From assembly GCF_016808095.1 (NCBI RefSeq), contig NC_068980.1, forward strand, positions 5,180,501 to 5,244,500: a stretch of DNA of 64,000 nucleotides, given 5' to 3'. The position numbers were made by a program, and so were the translations under genes. Source of the stretch: Vigna angularis. Taxonomy: Eukaryota > Streptophyta > Magnoliopsida > Fabales > Fabaceae. Shown one piece after another: positions 1 through 13,517 of this stretch. The notes below the pieces were generated by a model that did no database searches, had not been told where the DNA came from, and saw only the letters and a program-made list of their open reading frames with translations. Position 1 is the first letter of the stretch. Every line of letters starts with the position of its first letter.

Positions 1-199
1 ATTCTGGCACTAGAAACTAAATTAATTGACGCACGCACACTAATGTTAAAAGAATCAAATTAATTAATATTTAACTACTTTAATATTAAAATTCAAATTA
101 ATAAGGAGTATTATCTTAAAGATAAATTGTTAAGCTCACATTTTAAAAAGTCTGATAAACCATGGTACAAGATGAAAAAAAAAATAGCTGCCCATCTAA

Positions 200-420
200 T
201 TTAAGGCCCAACCCATATAGTCTCTTCCAAACTGGAAATTAAAGCCCTATGGCCAGTTTTTTCTGCACTCCTTTTTTTCTTCCAGCCCATTCTTACTTTT
301 AAAATCCCGATTTTACCCCTTTCATCAAAAACCCTAATTTTGTTTTCTCTCCCATCTTTCCCTTTCTCATTTCTACCGTCGCAACACCACATCTCCCTGA
401 CCCCATCTCTCGAGTTCACC
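200..420 (+). promoter_or_regulatory. Orphan promoter / 5' leader-like segment with site II and telo-box motifs
   Basis: A GGCCCA element (204-209, site II-like) is followed by an AAACCCTAA telo-box-like motif near 330-338 and a pyrimidine-rich tract to about 420. In plants this combination is typical of promoters and leaders of ribosomal-protein and other translation-related genes. No coding sequence follows: past 430 the DNA becomes AT-rich noise. It could be a remnant of a moved or decayed gene. Read on the minus strand it gives a 72-codon frame that I regard as a shadow. Confidence 0.3.
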
Positions 421-3400
421 TCTCTAGTTAGGGCATTTTTTTCAGAATTCTTTTTAACAGAGAAAGAAATTTTTTTACGAGTTAGTTGGTAATAACCTTC
501 TTATGTAATATTACTTTTAAAATTTTATAAGTTAATTTTAAATTATAAAAAAATGTTATATATTTTTTTATTATTTATACTGTATATATACTTTATACTA
601 GAATTATTTTTTAGTTTAAACTTTTTATTCGCTTTTACTTTTAAATAATTATTTTTTAAAATTAAAATAATCACTTTACGGATTTTACTCTTTAAATTAT
701 CATTTTTTAAATTTAATCATTCTTTTATTAGATTATTTTTTAAATTTAATTAAGTTTTTAAATTAAAATAACTATTTATAATAAAAAATTTAAAATGATT
801 TATATTTATTTTCATAATTATAAAATAATTTTGTTATTTTCTATTATCATACAAAAAAAGTAACGTGTATAGTTATATTTTTGCAGTGGTGTTTCTATCA
901 AACCGTTTTGTTGTTCCTAATTTCACAAAAAACGATCCGATGAAAAGCTTAAGAGGGAGAAAATGGATATAATGTCTGATTTTTCTTCCTTTTAAACTCT
1001 GATGTAGAACAAAATACGTTTTTTTCCTTCGTTTCCCTCCCTCGTTCGAGAACATAGAAATTTCAAACCCTACGTAACTATTTTGGAAACCTTTATCGGA
1101 GATTCAAACGACAATAACTTAACTTTATAATAAAAATAATTTTATACAACTTGTAACAATTGTCATCTCAATCGTAGAATAAAGCTCAACATAGACTAAA
1201 TCTTCAAACTCGACCTTTCAAAACATAGTTTTTAACCTCTTTCATTGAACTCTTCTTCAATCGGTCTTAAAAGCATTTAAAATTCTACTCCGTATCTTTT
1301 TTTTCCTTAAATGTTGTTTTCATCATTAACCAAATGTGACTTCTTTTTTGGCCAAGTGCCATTAATGCAGTTATCGTCACTTCAAGAGCTGTATTCAGAG
1401 AAGCTGAAAAAACTATATTTCTGTGAGACTTTTCTTCAAACAAACTTGTCATGCAGTGTGCCTCTGTATGAGATTGAATCAAATGTTTGACGGTGGCATT
1501 AAATTTGGTGCTTGTGGATAAGGCAATAAGGTATTAACTCTAAGGAAGTGAAGAAGGGCATTAATTTGTTTCACCATCCTAGGCCTAAATCCTCTGCATA
1601 TGTGGTCTAGAACAGTTGTAAAATGTTGTATAAAGATATTGTGCAGATAGAATTTTCTTTAAATGGCGAAAAAGTTGGTGCTTTCTGAGATGCAGTGAAT
1701 GTTGCATTGCAATTAATCAGTTTACCCTTGTTGGAGGGAAGAAGCATCTCCATTTTCTTGTCACGAGCCATCAGGTTCCTATCTATGTTGCTTGGTAGGT
1801 TTAGTTGCCTTGAACGTGGGCAACTAGTCTGATGCTTACAGCACTTTCTACTTGCAACTTGGCCCTCACTGTAACAACATTTAATGTCTCTCACCTAAGC
1901 AACAACAGATCAATTTTCTGTAAATAGAAATGAACATTATCATTGTCACAAGAATTTTTTTAATGTGTTTTTCTGTGTTAACCCCACCTCCTTAAACTTC
2001 GACCCTGTAATATACTGTTTAATACAACGGATTTGATGACCAAAGACACTCTGAAATAATTTCTGGACTTTGTGCCTTCATGATTTGGGCATTGACATAT
2101 CAAATACATTTAATGCTACGCAAGCAGGAAATTCAAAGCTAGGTTTGGTTTAGTGAAGTTGAAAAATGCAAGAACTTTTAAGAGATCAGCTGTGGCAGTT
2201 ACCCGTACGTTGTTACTGATGTACTAATATTACCTAAAAAGCGACAATTGAGTAAAGAATGAAGAGGAATATGCAACAACACATTAACATCATCGTTTCA
2301 TCCTTACACGAATAATTACCATTACAGTACCACTGTATTTTGATAACCGTCAGTGTACAACCTAGAAGCAGAACCCAGTGATAAATGTTCAATTGTTGAT
2401 GAAAAAACAAAGTTTTAGAAGTTAATGACAGAATAGATCAAACATTATTAAAATGACCTTTAATTTTTTTATCTCGATATAGAATTTTGAACATTCCTAT
2501 ACTTATATGCATAAACCAATGTCCTTGGCCGACATTTTCGTTGTCACAATAAATATTCCTTTCTACGATGAGGTATCTTTTGCAGGGACTAGGAAACAAT
2601 GTCTGCGTCAGGCTTTTTCATGAGTTTAACTACTGAAATCTGAAGCCTATCCTTTTACATGTCTACAGTAAAACCAGTTTCTTTTAAAAGATTTTGTTCG
2701 ATTAAGATGAACCAAAAGAACTGAACTTCACTAGACTCACATGACCCTTTTACTACAAAAAAATTCTTCAAGACCCCGAAAGTAATGTCTGATTAATTAA
2801 CTTCAGATCTAACACCTCTTCAAATGTCTGGTTAATTAGATGACAAAACATATAGAATTTAACTTTTAAACCTTCTTTGTAACATATGATTACATTCTTA
2901 GAGTGATTTAATTTAACAGAGATTGAATGTGAGAGCATTCACTTTTTGGGGTGCTTCACGGTTAATGTTCATAGGTATTTCGAAATTCAAAAGGTAAGAA
3001 GTATGGTGAAGTGAAAGCATGCAGCTTAACTTGGCGGTGTTTAATGGTGACAGTACTTGTGCAGCTACAGAGAGGAACAAAGTAGGTAAGGGAAGAGAAG
3101 CTAAAGTGAAAGCTTGCTATAGAACATAAACAATGGCCCACGATATTCATGAAAATTCGTTACTAGTGCAACTTTTCATAGATCTTCGTAAACTAAAAGG
3201 AAATAAAGCACAAAGAGAAGATGAAACAAAAGTGTCTCAACTATATTCCCTCAGTCAAAATTTGTTTCCATTGCTTTCTTTATTCTTTCTTTTTCTTTTT
3301 TTCCATAAGTTTTGCACTTTTTTCTGTAATATTCTCAGATCATTCAGCATCAAGAGTTGCACCAACTTTCATTGTTGCAGATATTCATATGTTTGGCTAA

Positions 3401-4144
3401 CTAACATTAACATGGGTTGCTTACCCTCAAAGAAATGGAAAGAATTGGTTATGTCAGATCTCACCCACGTGTTCTTTGTATGATAGTATAATAAGTGATA
3501 AAAAAATATTTATAAATATACTTACAAATTATCTTTTAAAATCTTCAAATCCGCACCACAAAAATAGTGTTATGATGCAAAAATAGATGTTCTATGATCT
3601 GATAATTGACTCAGATGACCTTGCCCACTAGAGTACAATTATATGCAATTATAATGTTTTATTTTTACATATACACATACACATGTCTCATACCCCAAAT
3701 GAAATATGATAAGGCCAAGTTTAGTAACTTTATTGGCATAAATGAATAAGCTCGAAAGTAACATTTAAAAACTTAGGTTAAAGTATTTTATGAAATAATC
3801 CTTATAATTTTACTGAAATTTTAAAAATCTTATAACTTGCAACAAAATATCAACAGTTTATTAAGAATTAAACACTTTTAAAAGTAAATGTCATTGACAC
3901 AATAATTTAGTACTAGAATAACTCTTGTATATATTTCCTGGTTAATAAAAAAAGATAATAAAAAATCCTAGACTAATTTCACAAACACTGTAACTCCTGG
4001 TACTAGAATTATTGTACATTAATGTGTCAAGGCAGGTTAAGGTTAACGTGGTTCAACTTTAGAAGAAAAAAAATGTTTACTTAATAAATTTAAATGGCTA
4101 CGCATTTATCTTGAGACACACATTCAAAATATAATATTGGCCCC

Positions 4145-4148
<4 letters not shown>

Positions 4149-4237
<89 letters not shown>
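4149..4237. repeat. (TA)n microsatellite, about 89 bp
   Basis: An uninterrupted TA dinucleotide array in intergenic DNA, read directly from the sequence. It is probably highly polymorphic. Confidence 0.97.
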
Positions 4238-4239
<2 letters not shown>

Positions 4240-5013
4240 TGTGTTTATAGCAATTATAAGAAATTACAAAGGCATACAAGTTATTTTTAAAATGATGGGA
4301 ATTTATTTAAGAAACTGGTGCAACTATATAGACCAATAAATTACTTAACGAAGCACTTAAATATTGTTTAAATACTTTTTAGAACCTCAAAAAATTATAC
4401 AGAATCTCAAATAGTAATTTTGGTTTAAAGTGGGGTATAAAATTGAACTCGTTAAACATAATAATTGAAAAATATTTGGTTTAGTTTTTAGTTAGAAAAA
4501 TAAAAATGAAACAAAATGTTTATTTTATCCAAACATAGAATATGTCTGTTAATTATAATTAACCTACATTTATGACTTTGGAAGGATTATTACCGTTTGA
4601 TTGCATTACACTTTATATTTGTCGTCGTACTTTTATGAAAATCATAATAGTAAATTTGCACAGAAAATTTAATATTATGATATTATATAATTTATTTTTA
4701 ATTAGGAGAAAAAATTTAAATTAGAAATATGTCAGTCATTACAGAGAAATACAAAGATTTTAATACATTTTTGTTTATAAATTTTAAAAATAAATAAATA
4801 TAGTGCATTTAATCAAAATAATTAAAATTTAAATTTAAATAATAAAATCCTAAGATCCTATTATATAATATTTAAGAATTAGATTTCATGAATAATCATA
4901 ACCTAATAGATTGGATATGATAGCCATATAAAATCATATATATTTAAGTTTTCTTTAAATTTTTTGTTGTACCACATCTCCACCTTCTTGATTATATAAA
5001 TTCAGCTTAAATT

Positions 5014-5037
5014 AAACCTAAACCTAAACCTAAACCT
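5014..5037. repeat. Short (AAACCT)n run, four units
   Basis: Four tandem AAACCT hexamers. They resemble the plant telomere unit CCCTAAA with one C missing from each copy. The run is too short and too uniform in its deviation to call an interstitial telomere. Confidence 0.6.
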
Positions 5038-6767
5038 ATAATTTAATTAAAAATTTCTATTATTATGTGTGTTGTCACCATATTTCATCCAATTACAAAT
5101 TAATACAATTATTATTAAAATTTATTTTCCAATTAAAAATTAATACAATTAAAATTTTCATTTTTTTCGGCCACAGACTTTGGATACACACCAATCATTT
5201 ATTTTTAGTCAAAGAAATTTGAACTTGAGTGGATTATGGAAAATACTGAAGGAGGAGAAGAGGCCGAATATATAAATTTAAATTATGCTCCCAAATTAAA
5301 TAAAGAGATGTAAAATTTACAAATTACAATGTATTAAAATTTTAAACAATAACAAATTATAGTTATATAAAATTTAAGAATTAAAATTATATTCAACTAA
5401 AATTTTGGTTAAAAAAAAAAACTCTCATGGAGACAATATTTCCAACAAACCCACACAGAGACATTAATGTTGGTCTGGATCCGTGCAAGGGCGGAGGCTC
5501 ATGAATCATGTGAGCGGGTGCTATTAGGTCTGGTAAACTTGGTCAATTAGGCCTTTTGGTCTGAATTCATTTTTTAGGTATTTTCAAAATTTTAGTGGGT
5601 GAGTTATAACATTTTGTATTGAGAATATTTTTGTAATTTTAATAATCTATTTTTTATTTAATGTTTTTAATATGATATATTAAAAAAATTATATATTAAA
5701 TTATCTTCTTAAATTTAATAATTATAATTAATTGTTTAAGTCTTAATCATTTAAGTTATATTACAGTTACATATTTTATATAATGTATAATGCAAAAAGA
5801 AAAAACTTTTTAAGCAAATTTTCATTTTAAATTTTATATATTTAAAAAGATTTGCTTAGCAGATTCATTGGTACGTGAGTTGTTTAACAGACCTGACTTT
5901 TTTTTTGTTCATCAGTTAACTTTTTTTATTTTCTTTAATAGGAAACTTTCAATTCACAAATAGATTTTTAAGATAACTATCTCATTATATAAGAAGAGAA
6001 ACTAAATTAAAGTTATACAACTTTCATTAAATATTACATTATTTTTCTATTTTAGATTGAAACATGTTTTTAAAAATTAATGTTGGAGTAAAAATTTCTT
6101 TAATATAGATTATATACATTAAATTTATATTATTTTAAAATAGTTTAATGCTTTAATAAATGAAACATAATTTATGTTTACTAGATTAAAATAAAATATA
6201 GTGAATTATGAATAACTTGTTCACACTCACATTTGTCAGAAAATTCTTTTTACCTGGCTTGAAAGGAACCACTGAGGCAAAAATACTGGTGATACAAAAT
6301 TTTCCATTTATAGCTAACACTAATAATTAATTAATTAATTAATCAGAGAAAGTAACTCATATTTTACATTAATCTCAAATCTTAGCAAGTGATTTGTAAG
6401 TATCTAAGTTCACTTTTTACTACCCAATGTCCTTGTTAATGTGAGAATTTCATTGGTGAAACTTGATCCTCGTAAATTCTAATTCTTTTTAGTACACAAT
6501 CGATAAGTACATTGATAAATCTCGTGGAATCTTGAAACATATAGCAATTTTGATTAGTTAGCTAGATTCAATTCATACAAGTTTTTTATAAACAGAATAT
6601 AATCATGGAATAAAAGAGAATGAATGATTAAGAAATAAAAAAAAGGCAAAAGGAAAAGTAAGTATAAGAAGGATGTGTCCATCAAATCAGCCAAAAGATT
6701 AACAGGAAGTAAGCTGTAACCTTCACTTCACTTCCTCGTCTTGTCTCTGTTTCAATCTTAGTACAAA

Positions 6768-6768
<1 letters not shown>

Positions 6769-6803
<35 letters not shown>
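6769..6803 (+). repeat. (TC)n tract in the SOSEKI 5' leader or promoter
   Basis: About 17 TC dinucleotides lie some 350 bp upstream of the proposed SOSEKI start and just before a TTATATCC motif (6812-6819). CT-rich tracts near transcription start sites are common in plant core promoters and leaders. A regulatory role here is inference. Confidence 0.8.
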
Positions 6804-6804
<1 letters not shown>

Positions 6805-6953
6805 AAAGCTTTATATCCTTCACTTCACACTCCATTTCATACATCACAAGTATTTCTCTCTTCAATTTTCTTCTCATTGTATTTCACTTGGAATTTTGTA
6901 ACACTACACGTTCTTCTAGGCGCGACCTTTCATAATTTGCAACTAAACAAACC

Positions 6954-7093
6954 ATGGTGACCACATAGATTCCTGTACGATCTTTTTTATTGCTTACTTT
7001 TTTACGCAGGTCTTTCTTTTATTGTTTAATTATTGGGTTGTTATTGCTGATGATTTTCCGGGTTCAATAAGATTTATGGTGGGAGAGAATTAA
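6954..7093 (+). promoter_or_regulatory. Three very short upstream ORFs before SOSEKI
   Basis: If transcription starts near 6830 and the leader is unspliced, it contains three minimal ORFs: 6954-6968 (four codons plus stop, in a favourable ACCATGG context), 7050-7070 (six codons plus stop) and 7076-7093 (five codons plus stop). The last is in frame with the main protein, so its two stop codons (7091-7096) rule out a start further upstream in this exon. A leader intron could remove some of them. Confidence 0.4.
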
Positions 7094-7156
7094 TAATTGG
7101 ACCCAGAGGCAAGTTGCGGAGAAAGTTTGAATTTTGACGAGATTGTGAATGTGGGA

Positions 7157-10100
7157 ATGGAAGCACGGATGAGAAAGTTCCGACAATTGAGTCCAGAGAG
7201 GGCCAAAGTGTGGACGGAAAAGTCCCCAAAGTACTATCAGAATCGGAAGGTGCCGGTCGTTTACTATCTTTGCAGGAATAGGCAGTTGGAACATCCTCAT
7301 TTCATGGAGGTTCCTCTTTCATCCCCTGATGGGTTGCTTCTGAGAGGTACTTTTATTTTATATGAAAAACGGAAAAGTATGTGATTTTGTTTTGTTTTTG
7401 TTTGTGGGGTGTGGTTTTTTGAGGGGTTCTTTGTGTGCAGATGTGATTGAGAGACTAAACGCTTTGAGAGGTAGAGGCATGGCTTCTTTGTATTCGTGGT
7501 CTTGTAAGAGGTGAGGAAGTTATTTAACTCCTTGATCAGTATCTTCTCTTGGTGTTGATTTTGTATGCTGAGAATAAGAGAGCTTGAAAAATGAATAAAT
7601 GCCGAGAGTTTACTGGTAGGGTCTGTTCTTGTCCCTTGTTTCTCTTCTGCATTTTGGGAAAGTCAACGCAGGGTGATGTTCATTTCATTTGTTTTCTCGG
7701 AAGCATAGTAATGGAAGAAATCGAGAGTATCTTTTCCCAATGTTCATTGTTTTAGTTGGATGAAGCGGTCGAGATTGTTGAGCTGTGTTGTTGCTTCACC
7801 CCATGATCTAATTTTCACCATGTATGTTTGTTTTATTATGTTGTTCAGAAGCTACAAAAACGGATTCGTGTGGCATGATCTCTGTGAAGACGATCTAATT
7901 CTACCTGCTCATGGAAATGAGTATGTCCTCAAAGGTTCTGAGCTATTTTACGAATCAAATTCAGGTTAAGAATGTTATTTTCAATGTTTTGTTTGCCTGA
8001 ATCATGGTGTGTTTTCTTAGGTCCTGTTGAGATCTTATAATGATTGTGGATTTCGCCTTGCAGAACGTTTTGACCCTTCTAGCAATGTGAAAACACAGAA
8101 CCTGAAGCAGTTGCCAGAGCCTGTTTCTTGTAGGAGCCATGATGAGGCTTCCACCTCTTCCAGCATGAATGAGAAAGATACAAGAAACTCCCAAGAAGAT
8201 GATGAACTTTCGCCAAGACAACAAGCCGGTTCATCTGATGTTTCTCCTCAGTCTAGAGCTGGAACAAGTGATTCTCTTAGCTTACCATTGACAGAATACA
8301 AAATCTACAAGACTGATGGATTGGCAGATGCTTCAACTCAGACAGAAGAAAATATTGGCAAAACCGAAACCCAGAAAACGTGTACCAGGGGTGTATCAAC
8401 CGAGGATGATGGGTCATTGGATCAGGAATGCCATGAAATAAGTGATACTCAAGTGAAAGACAATTCTGAAATTGGTAGGGATACTATTTCTCCTCTCCCC
8501 TCAACTTCTAGTCCATCATCTTCTGGAGGGAAAACTGAGACTTTGGAGTCCCTTATAAGAGCTGATGTGAGTAAAATGAACAGCTTTAGGATCCTAGAAG
8601 AGGAGCGTATTCGAATGCAAACCAATGCAAGGCTGAAAGCCTCAAGTCTACTAATGCAACTGATCTCATGCGGGTCTATATCTGTGAAAAATCATAGTGT
8701 TGGCCTTATTCCTTCTTACAAGACCAGGTTTTCCAATTCCAAATTCCCCTCCCCATTGTTCTCATCTTCTGTTATGTTTGGGGAATTTGACTGTCTAGCA
8801 GAGAAAACGAAGGTGATGGGCCTCAAATTGGAAGACAAAGAATATTATAGTGGGAGCGTAGTGGAGTCTAAAGTACTGAAGGAAGAAGGTGGACATAATG
8901 TTGTTCTAAAACACTCTTCTTCTTACAATGCTGAGAGGTAGGTTTTTGCTTTCAGTTCATTTCTTGCAACATGACAAATTAGCATTAGGTAGAGTTACTG
9001 TTTCCATTCCCAAAATCATGGTTTATCACATATTGCTGTTTGGTTTGTTGCAAATGGAACACACTAGTCATTAATTCGGAGAACTCTTGTTCAACGCTGA
9101 GGAAGTAAGTGCTTGAGGAGTGACCATTTTTGTTGTATTATTCTTTCAAAACTGAATAATGCTGGATTAGGCCACATTACCATATAGATTGTGCCATAGT
9201 ACAAAAATAGAAAATGCCTGAATCCGGTGTTAAAATGCTTGTTACTGAGTGTCCGGATTGAACCAAACTAAACGAATGATATTGTAGTTAGAAACACAAA
9301 CGATCCTCTGAGATGCCAGTTAATCATTATTACCAATTCAAAACTCAGATGCATTGACTACACTCTATTACATACAAAACAACATCAAACAAATTTTTGG
9401 ATGAAAAAACAATTGAGCATCATCTGTCAACTCTAATCACTTTGTCAGTTCAGAACTTGTTCAAGGTGAAAGATTGTAAAACTTTTCTGAAATTATTTAT
9501 TTTCGAAACTTGTTTTCAAAACACACAATATTTAATGGTATGTACTGCTTTCACATGCTTGCTTAGATCTACATTTATGATAGATAGTACAGCAAGATGA
9601 TTCAAGGGAGGCTTCAAAAGCACAAAAGAAGGGCCTTCATTGCTTTTTAATAAAGTCATTATTGAAATAAAATAGATATCATTAGAACATCCAATAGCTA
9701 GCATCCTTCCACAGAAGGGAAGGAGAAAAGAAAAGTAAAAGAGAAAAAAAGACTGGACAAATGGAGGATTTGGTTCTCTTTAGTTTTCAACTCTTTAATT
9801 CCGTCTCCTATCATGTGAAACACTTAACTCTGAGAAAAAAGAACCTATGGAATAATAAAGAAGAATAAGGCTTTTATGTTTTGTATGCCAGAAAAAATGT
9901 TGGGGATAACATCCTAATTTGATAATATATTTTGCAGCAGAGTTGATAGAATCCCCATGGGAACGAGTAGCATTTCTCTTGCAATATAAATTGCAGTTTA
10001 CAAAATCCTTTCTAAGCTTTTAATGTTAACGAACATGCTCTTACTTTCTTACAAAAGGAGGTCCTTGCTTGGAGACCATCTTGTATCACATGCTGCAAAA

Positions 10101-10479
10101 AGTAACTAGTTATTAAAAAAAAACATAATGACCAACTTTGTGAGTTCACGTCTGAGAGTGGTGTGATTGATTTTGAGTAGTCGTCACATCCTGGCCAGTA
10201 TCTCATCTTTAACAAATATGCAGGACATCTACAGAGTTGAAATCACAAGACACTGAGGAATCATCATCCCCAGCAAATTCAAAACGCATGATATCTCCTG
10301 TTTCTGATGGATCAAGAAATTCCATGGATAGAGCCAACGGTTCAGACATATCTTCAGCACCATCTAATGGCAGCAGCAAAAGAATCACTGAAAATTCATC
10401 AGGGTCAGGGAGAAAGCAATCTAAGAGGGTAGACTCATTCAGAGAAGAGGAGAGGGTGATCAAAATTGAAGAAAGTTAA
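7157..10479 (+). CDS. SOK: SOSEKI family protein (DUF966), DIX-like polymerising polarity protein
   Basis: Five exons in consistent phase: 7157-7346, 7441-7510, 7849-7964, 8064-8937 and 10224-10479, giving 501 aa. Every junction is GT-AG. Residues about 31-120 form the SOSEKI DIX-like domain, with the hallmark runs [29 protein letters not shown] and YVLKGSEL. Family-conserved motifs follow, including [36 protein letters not shown] and [14 protein letters not shown] proteins mark cell corners and edges at the plasma membrane and polymerise through the DIX-like domain. The start at 7157 is chosen because two in-frame stops lie at 7091-7096; the ATG at 7169 is an alternative. The long serine- and acid-rich exon 4 is usual for the family. 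The last exon (78 residues after the intron of nearly 1.3 kb) is lysine- and serine-rich. SOK3 is suggested by gene order, and the paralogue number is not settled by sequence. Confidence 0.93.
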
Positions 10480-11947
10480 GTGTTGTCTTTATTCTGTTTC
10501 TACCCATCTCCTTTTAAAGGTTTTTCATTTGGTTGTTCTCATAGTTTTCAGGTATTGATTGATGAGTTTGATTTAATTCAACAGGCTTGCTTCTGGAGCT
10601 CGGGTTATAATCCAGTCCAAACCATTTTGAGACACAGCTCTGAAATATTTTTGTTACAGATGTTAGGCAGCTAGCAAAAACTGCTAGTTTACAATTTTTG
10701 TTTGAATGCAACATGATGGTGTATATCTATGTCGGTCCATGTGATGTATCCCTAAATGAACAAAGTGAAAATGTTGTGACAGATTATCGAGTGCATGGGG
10801 ATTGGGGGGGCTAATAGTGAAGGTGTGGTCCCATGGTCTCCTATTACATCTTATAGGGACACCACCTGAAATCAAGTGATTGCACATTTTTTTGTAACTA
10901 CACATACTTATATATATGGTATTATTTTGGCCTGCAGCTTTTGTTTGCTTAAAGTTAGTGCCTGCTACTTTGCTTGCGTTTCCATCTTCCAAGGCTAAAA
11001 ATTGCCACACCAAAAAAGTGCATGGTCGTTTTCAAATATGTTGAATGTTAGATGTGAGATTGAACCTGACACATGCACTTGTATTAAACATTAAATGTCT
11101 GTCAGAAAATTACAGAAGAATATGGAATTGTGTTCTCAGAATAAGTTAATAATCACTATGTTTGTGTAATTCTTTAGGGAAGTCCTTACAGTTAGCTCTT
11201 AATCTTATAAAAGTAAACTCTTTGAAGCCTATAGAAAGAAACATGAAGGCTTTAAGCTTGCTAAAGTAGGGGTTGGTTTTTGGAACATTATGTAGATTTG
11301 TGATTGATAACAGTGCAATTCAAACATGGAATTTCGATGTAACAGTAAAAGCTGTAACCCAAAAAGTAATGAGATTCTTAAGGTTACTATTTTATACCAA
11401 AATAATGTTGGTGTTCTGGAAATGGACAAGGGTTGTATTATTAATATTGTTATATTTACTTTCTGTTGTTATATTTTAAGGTATATGCAAGTGGAATTTT
11501 TAAGCTATATGCAAATTGCAAAGAAATAAAAAGTGACGGTGATCTGATCTGCAGTTTAGTTAAAATGCTTTTGTCTGTTTAGGGGATATAGTTTTCATGT
11601 GCATGTTTTACGAAGATAAATTGAAATTTTCACATGAATAAAATAAACAATATATAATCTATAAATCTATTATTTTAAAGATTAAATATAATGTCTTACG
11701 AAGGATCCTTTTTTTTTTATGATTTTTGTTCTTTAATCTCTATTTAAAATTTAATCCTTGAAATTTAAAATAAATCTGTTTTAAATTAAAAAAAATCTCA
11801 TAACTTGTTTTTAATGATTTTTAATTACTCCTACTTTTAAAAAAAATTGTAATTAGTTTATTATTTGTAATAATGGTGATGACAATTATACTAGTAGCAC
11901 TAAAGGTCACAGTAAAATGGGAACGGCTACAACAATCTTATCAATGA

Positions 11948-12023
<76 letters not shown>

Positions 12024-13512
12024 GTGATACAGACAAATGTGAGATATTGATAATCCTAATAAAGATGATAATGATCACAATAAGTAGAAAAGAAGAAGAG
12101 AGAAAGAGCACTATTTAAGTAGTTAGAATAGTAATATGCAATCACAAACAAGTTCCTTATAATTTAAGAAGCATGTTTTTAATGCTTAGATGATGTTAAT
12201 GAAAATGATTGGCATATTAAAAGAGGATCCCTCTTTCTTAGGGTAAGATTTAACGTTGATGTGCATGCCATAGTTAGTCTTCAACTACGAACATAATTTA
12301 TTTGTGAAATTAAATTTAGTATTTCATTTTTAATTAGTTATTAATTATTTCTCTCATCCAAAACTAATATTATTTTTCATATTTTTATAACTCTACAAGA
12401 AAATTATTAAATAACAACTAATTTAAAGATAAAAAATTATTAATCATTATATTAACTAAATTAAACATTATTTTATAAACTAAAAATTATCAGTATCTAA
12501 AATAATTTTTATCATTAATAAAAAAATTATAATTGATTTATGCATTAAAATTTAAATTAGTCTCTAACAATAATAAAGGATAAGAGAGAAAGAGAGAAAA
12601 ACATACATGAACCACAAATATATCAAACATATAATAAGTTATTGTAAAAAAAATAAAAATTAACTTAGACTTCATCCATTTATTTTTAAAGTATAAGAAT
12701 CATCAAGATCCAAATATAGACTAATTTCAAAATTGTGTTATAAATTAAAGACAAAAAATATAATTAACCCTTATAATAATAATAATATGCTAACTTATTT
12801 TTTAAACACAAGACTAATCTTACAATTATATCAATTAAAATATTTTATAATCTATCAAACTAGGAACATCACTTACAAATTTTCTCATTGTCTCATTTTT
12901 TTTTTTATTTCTCACCATCTTCATTTTCACTTTCACGTTTTTTTTTTCTCAAATCCATTTCTCCATTTTCATCCTTTAATCCATTCACAAGTTCTTACAT
13001 CCAAACAAGTTTGGTGCTGAGTGAGCTAATCCTAAGCTAGTTAGCTTACTTCTTTCCAAATAGAGTTTGTTACATAAATTACTTCTTTCCAAATAATAGA
13101 GTTTATATCATAACGTGTTATTTTCTATTATCTATAATCTGAATTTTCACTTGCGGTTAGTTTTTTTTCCCTCAGTAAATGTTTTTCGTTCACATTAAAT
13201 TAATTTAACTTTTAGTTTTTGTAAAACTTTTGCATATTAAATATGAATTAACCCTTAATTCTATGCTCATGAAAAGTTAAAAACATCCTCATTAACATTC
13301 TTGAAACTAAAATATAATTTTCCATAAAAATTATGTAGTTTAGAAAAAACCATCAATTTACGAAAATATATAAAAGTTAAATTCACTCCCAATGAACTCA
13401 GAGTCTATTAATTTTTAACATTCACCACTGAAACAGAAGATGGTACAACACAAAAGTGGAATGAGGAAAAGTTTTAATGTGAGATATTGTATGATAAAAC
13501 TATGCATATATG
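10480..13512. other. Intergenic region downstream of SOSEKI
   Basis: This holds the SOSEKI 3' untranslated region (probably to about 11,050) and then AT-rich DNA with an AAT microsatellite. A short direct repeat (TTACTTCTTTCCAAATA and flank) occurs twice at about 13046-13105. No gene is recognised. The open frame at 12733-13020 begins without an ATG and reads through low-complexity AT sequence. Confidence 0.55.
11949..12020. repeat. (AAT)n microsatellite, about 24 units
   Basis: A perfect trinucleotide array read directly from the sequence, intergenic. Confidence 0.97.
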
Positions 13513-13517
13513 ATTAG

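Larger units (their letters stand above)
1..6700. other. AT-rich intergenic region, no gene recognised
   Basis: Apart from the sites listed separately (promoter-like patch 200-420, telomere-like run 5014-5037, TA repeat 4149-4237), this stretch is AT-rich with many A or T homopolymers. Short open frames exist at 1285-1482 and 1607-1894 on the minus strand and 3133-3483 on the plus strand. None shows a known domain, paired splice sites or a persuasive composition. The 1285-1900 and 5460-5560 segments are less AT-rich than their surroundings and could be decayed gene or repeat fragments, but I cannot identify them. Confidence 0.6.

Noticed and set aside
1285..1894. Two minus-strand frames (65 and 95 codons)
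   Set aside because: No known motif, no splice structure joining them, and stops separate them. A decayed fragment is possible but unsupported.
3133..3483. 116-codon plus-strand frame
   Set aside because: Dominated by Phe/Leu runs from T-rich DNA; no domain or codon pattern of a gene.
5014..5037. Interstitial telomere
   Set aside because: Only four units, and each lacks one C of the plant telomere repeat.
7097..7156. SOSEKI start at 7097
   Set aside because: That codon is TTG and follows two stops in frame; the first ATG in frame is at 7157.
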